This document shows positions 8,157 to 9,517 of a stretch of DNA of 9,517 bases, piece by piece. The stretch comes from an uncultured Clostridia bacterium (GTDB lineage: Bacteria > Bacillota > Clostridia > Peptostreptococcales > Anaerovoracaceae). How positions within the stretch are numbered: the first letter of the stretch is position 1; every line of letters starts with the position of its first letter. Under the pieces are notes generated by a model, which was given only the letters and a program-made list of their open reading frames with translations, ran no database searches and was not told the DNA's origin. The translations under genes were made by a program, and so were the position numbers. Location: positions 1-9,517 of the forward strand of contig CAKQWL010000172.1 of the NCBI GenBank assembly GCA_934278965.1. The letters are read 5' to 3'.

Positions 8157-9171
8157 GCGTCGAAATCTCCTCCAGCTCTTCTACGGAATTCTGGATGATC
8201 TGTACGACTCTGTTTTCTGCGTACGGGATCGCTTTCAAAATCGTATTCTTAACGCCGTTTGCGGAGGAGGACCCGTGCATCTTTACAATCGGTCCCTTCA
8301 CACCGAGAATCGGCGCTCCGCCGTACTCCGAATAATCAAACTCACTTTTAAGATCCCGCATCTTTCCGGAAAGGAAAAGTGCGCCGATCTTGGCCGAAGT
8401 GCCGTCCGTAAACTTCCGCTTCAGAAGCTTCAGCACATTCCATGCAAGTCCTTCGGTCAATTTCAGAATAACATTTCCGACAAACCCATCGCAGACGATG
8501 ACATCGCAGATCCCCTTCGGCACTTCTCGCGCTTCCACATTTCCAATGAAATGAACACTGCTCTTGGCCAGAAGCTCATAAGCCGCCTTCGTTAAGGTAG
8601 AGCCCTTCGCCTCCTCTGTTCCGATGTTTACCAGCCCGACTTTCGGCCTCTCGATACCGATGACCTTCTCCATATAAATGCTGCCCATCACGCCGAATTC
8701 CAAAAGATTCACCGGCTTGCACTCCGCGTTCGCTCCCGCATCCACAAGAAGGGACGGCCGACTGCCTCCGAGAATCGGGTACACGCTCGCGATCGCCGGT
8801 CGGTCGATTCCCTGGATTCTTCCGAGGATAAAAAGTCCGCCCGCCATCAGTGCGCCGCTGGAGCCTGCCGAAATGAACAGATCTCCCTCACCGCTTTTTA
8901 CCATACCGATTCCGACGACCATGGAAGAGTCTTTCTTCGTTCGAATCGCCTTGACCGGAGCTTCTTCATTGGAAATCACTTCCGACGCATGCCGGATACT
9001 GAGCCTCGTTTCATCATATTTACCGCGGTACTTCCGAAGTTCCGCCGCAAGAGTTTCCTGATCCCCGACCAGGATGATCTCATCTCCGATCATCGACAGA
9101 GCATCGACAGACCCTTTCACGATTTCGGAAGGCGCGTTATCCCCACCCATTCCGTCTATTATAATTTTCAT
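8149..9171 (-). CDS. plsX: Phosphate acyltransferase PlsX
   Basis: PlsX converts acyl-ACP and phosphate into acyl-phosphate, the acyl donor for PlsY in phospholipid synthesis. It is a soluble enzyme that associates with the inner face of the membrane. The 340-residue length is normal for the family. Diagnostic stretches are the N-terminal MKIIIDGMGGDNAP, FISAGSSGALMAGG (99-112), LLVDAGANAE (141-150), GLVNIGTEEAKG (179-190), CDGFVGNVILKLTEG (227-241), and the C-terminal YGGAPILGVKG (283-293) followed by KMHGSSSANGVKNTI (297-311). The second ATG is chosen from the ribosome binding site spacing; starting at 9174 would add one Met. It is the first gene after the only promoter-sized gap, so probably the lead gene of the operon. 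Its TAG stop overlaps the rnc GTG start by 8 nt. The acpP gene that often follows plsX in Bacillota is not here. Confidence 0.97.
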   Translation of the reverse strand: MKIIIDGMGGDNAPSEIVKGSVDALSMIGDEIILVGDQETLAAELRKYRGKYDETRLSIRHASEVISNEEAPVKAIRTKKDSSMVVGIGMVKSGEGDLFISAGSSGALMAGGLFILGRIQGIDRPAIASVYPILGGSRPSLLVDAGANAECKPVNLLEFGVMGSIYMEKVIGIERPKVGLVNIGTEEAKGSTLTKAAYELLAKSSVHFIGNVEAREVPKGICDVIVCDGFVGNVILKLTEGLAWNVLKLLKRKFTDGTSAKIGALFLSGKMRDLKSEFDYSEYGGAPILGVKGPIVKMHGSSSANGVKNTILKAIPYAENRVVQIIQNSVEELEEISTRE

Positions 9172-9176
9172 CATTT

Positions 9177-9182
9177 CCTCCT
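9177..9182 (-). promoter_or_regulatory. plsX ribosome binding site, favours the second of two ATG codons
   Basis: AGGAGG is followed by AA and two consecutive ATG codons (9174-9172 and 9171-9169). Spacing is only 2 nt to the first ATG but 5 nt to the second. The second also gives the usual family start, MKI-x-ID-x-MGGD. Confidence 0.8.
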
Positions 9183-9219
9183 TTGTACAGCGAGAAATAT
9201 TCCTATCCCTCTTCCCTTT

Positions 9220-9249
9220 AGTATATAACAGTTTTCACTGTTTTGAAAG
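9220..9249 (-). promoter_or_regulatory. Putative plsX operon promoter with overlapping operator-like inverted repeat
   Basis: Read on the minus strand, the gap before plsX has a TATACT hexamer (9225-9220) that fits a -10 box. A TG two bases before an overlapping TATATA could also make an extended -10. The -35 is weak; TTTCAA lies about 17 nt upstream of TATACT. The spacer contains a perfect inverted repeat, AACAGT-GAAA-ACTGTT (9242-9227). The overlapping TTTCA/TGAAA pair extends it to 9248. This position would let a repressor block RNA polymerase. The leader to the plsX ATG would be about 40 nt. This is the only sizeable intergenic gap in the window, which supports it as the operon promoter, but no start site is proven. 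Confidence 0.5.
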
Positions 9250-9271
9250 CGTGATCCCACAGAATCCGGCA

Positions 9272-9517
9272 TCATCCCTCGATTTTCACAATGGATACCT
9301 CGTAGGCCACATGGAGCGTACTGTTTCCCTCTGCATCCCTTTTCCGATATTCGCGGCTCTGGATTCGCCCTGTCAGCGTCAGCCGCATGCCAACCTCCAG
9401 CATCCCGGAATAAGCTGCATTTCTGCCCCACGCAATGCAAGGAATGTAATCCGATTTATTGTACATCCGATTGACCGCAAGCATAATATCGCAGATTTCC
9501 CTGCCCAGCGGCGAGGT
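9272..9517 (-). CDS. Single-stranded-DNA-binding-like OB-fold protein, 5' end outside window
   Basis: The reading frame is open from the window edge to a TGA at 9274-9272, giving the last 81 residues. The visible start of the fragment reads TSPLGREICDIMLAVNR, followed by DYIPCIAWGRNA, a GMRLTLTGRIQSREY stretch, and an AYEVSIVKIEG end. These are the beta-strand patterns of bacterial SSB and PriB-type OB folds: an aromatic/WGRNA strand, then a V/L-x-L-x-GRIQSREY strand. Proteins of this type would bind single-stranded DNA in the cytoplasm. The protein stops right after the OB fold. There is no glycine- or proline-rich linker and no acidic DDDIPF-type tip, which canonical replicative SSB uses to recruit partners. 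It is therefore more like a PriB-size paralogue than the main SSB. A start at the internal ATG (9484) is unlikely because conserved fold residues lie upstream of it. The family call is fairly sure; the exact role is unknown. Confidence 0.8.
   Translation of the reverse strand, partial: TSPLGREICDIMLAVNRMYNKSDYIPCIAWGRNAAYSGMLEVGMRLTLTGRIQSREYRKRDAEGNSTLHVAYEVSIVKIEG

Noticed and set aside
9175..9271. FapR operator or a rho-independent terminator between the ssb-like gene and plsX
   Set aside because: There is no TTAGTACC-type FapR half site and no GC-rich hairpin followed by a T run. The 6-bp inverted repeat present fits an operator better than a terminator.
1..9517. CRISPR arrays, transposons, tRNA genes, toxin-antitoxin or defence genes
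   Set aside because: None seen. Coding sequence on the minus strand accounts for nearly all of the window and every gene is a recognised housekeeping family.

Overview
The window is a compact block of housekeeping genes from a bacterial chromosome, all on the minus strand. It reads from the right edge to the left: ssb-like gene (5' end cut off) > plsX > rnc > smc > ftsY > der > plsY > gpsA (last few codons cut off). Strong AGGAGG-type ribosome binding sites, GTG and TTG starts, the plsX-rnc-smc-ftsY order and the Gram-positive-type FtsY, SMC and Der sequences point to Bacillota, most likely class Clostridia. A Lachnospiraceae-like anaerobe is my best guess, but it is not proven. Base composition looks close to or a little above 50% GC by eye; I did not compute it.

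Right edge (9272-9517): the C-terminal part of a short OB-fold protein of the single-stranded-DNA-binding class. A gap of about 100 bp follows (9175-9271). It is the only real intergenic space in the window and holds a plausible promoter overlapped by a perfect inverted repeat. From 9171 down to the left edge, seven genes follow with almost no spacing. Neighbours overlap by 4 to 11 nt or are 3 nt apart, except for about 51 nt between smc and ftsY. At five of the six junctions the next gene's Shine-Dalgarno sequence lies inside the end of the previous coding region. This is the expected layout of one translationally coupled operon driven from the plsX promoter.

The operon joins two themes. PlsX (acyl-phosphate synthesis), PlsY (acyl transfer to glycerol-3-phosphate) and GpsA (glycerol-3-phosphate supply) together make lysophosphatidic acid, the first step of phospholipid synthesis. 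Between them lie growth and division functions: RNase III (rRNA and mRNA processing), SMC (chromosome compaction and segregation), FtsY (SRP receptor for membrane protein delivery) and Der (50S ribosome assembly GTPase). The acyl-carrier-protein gene acpP, often found between plsX and rnc in Bacillota, is absent, and ftsY is joined directly to der.

No mobile element, CRISPR array, tRNA, rRNA or defence gene is visible, and I found no novel multi-gene system. The items most worth a second look are the palindrome at the plsX promoter, the tail-less SSB-like protein, a changed glycine in the SMC hinge, and an atypical G5 motif in the second GTPase domain of Der.
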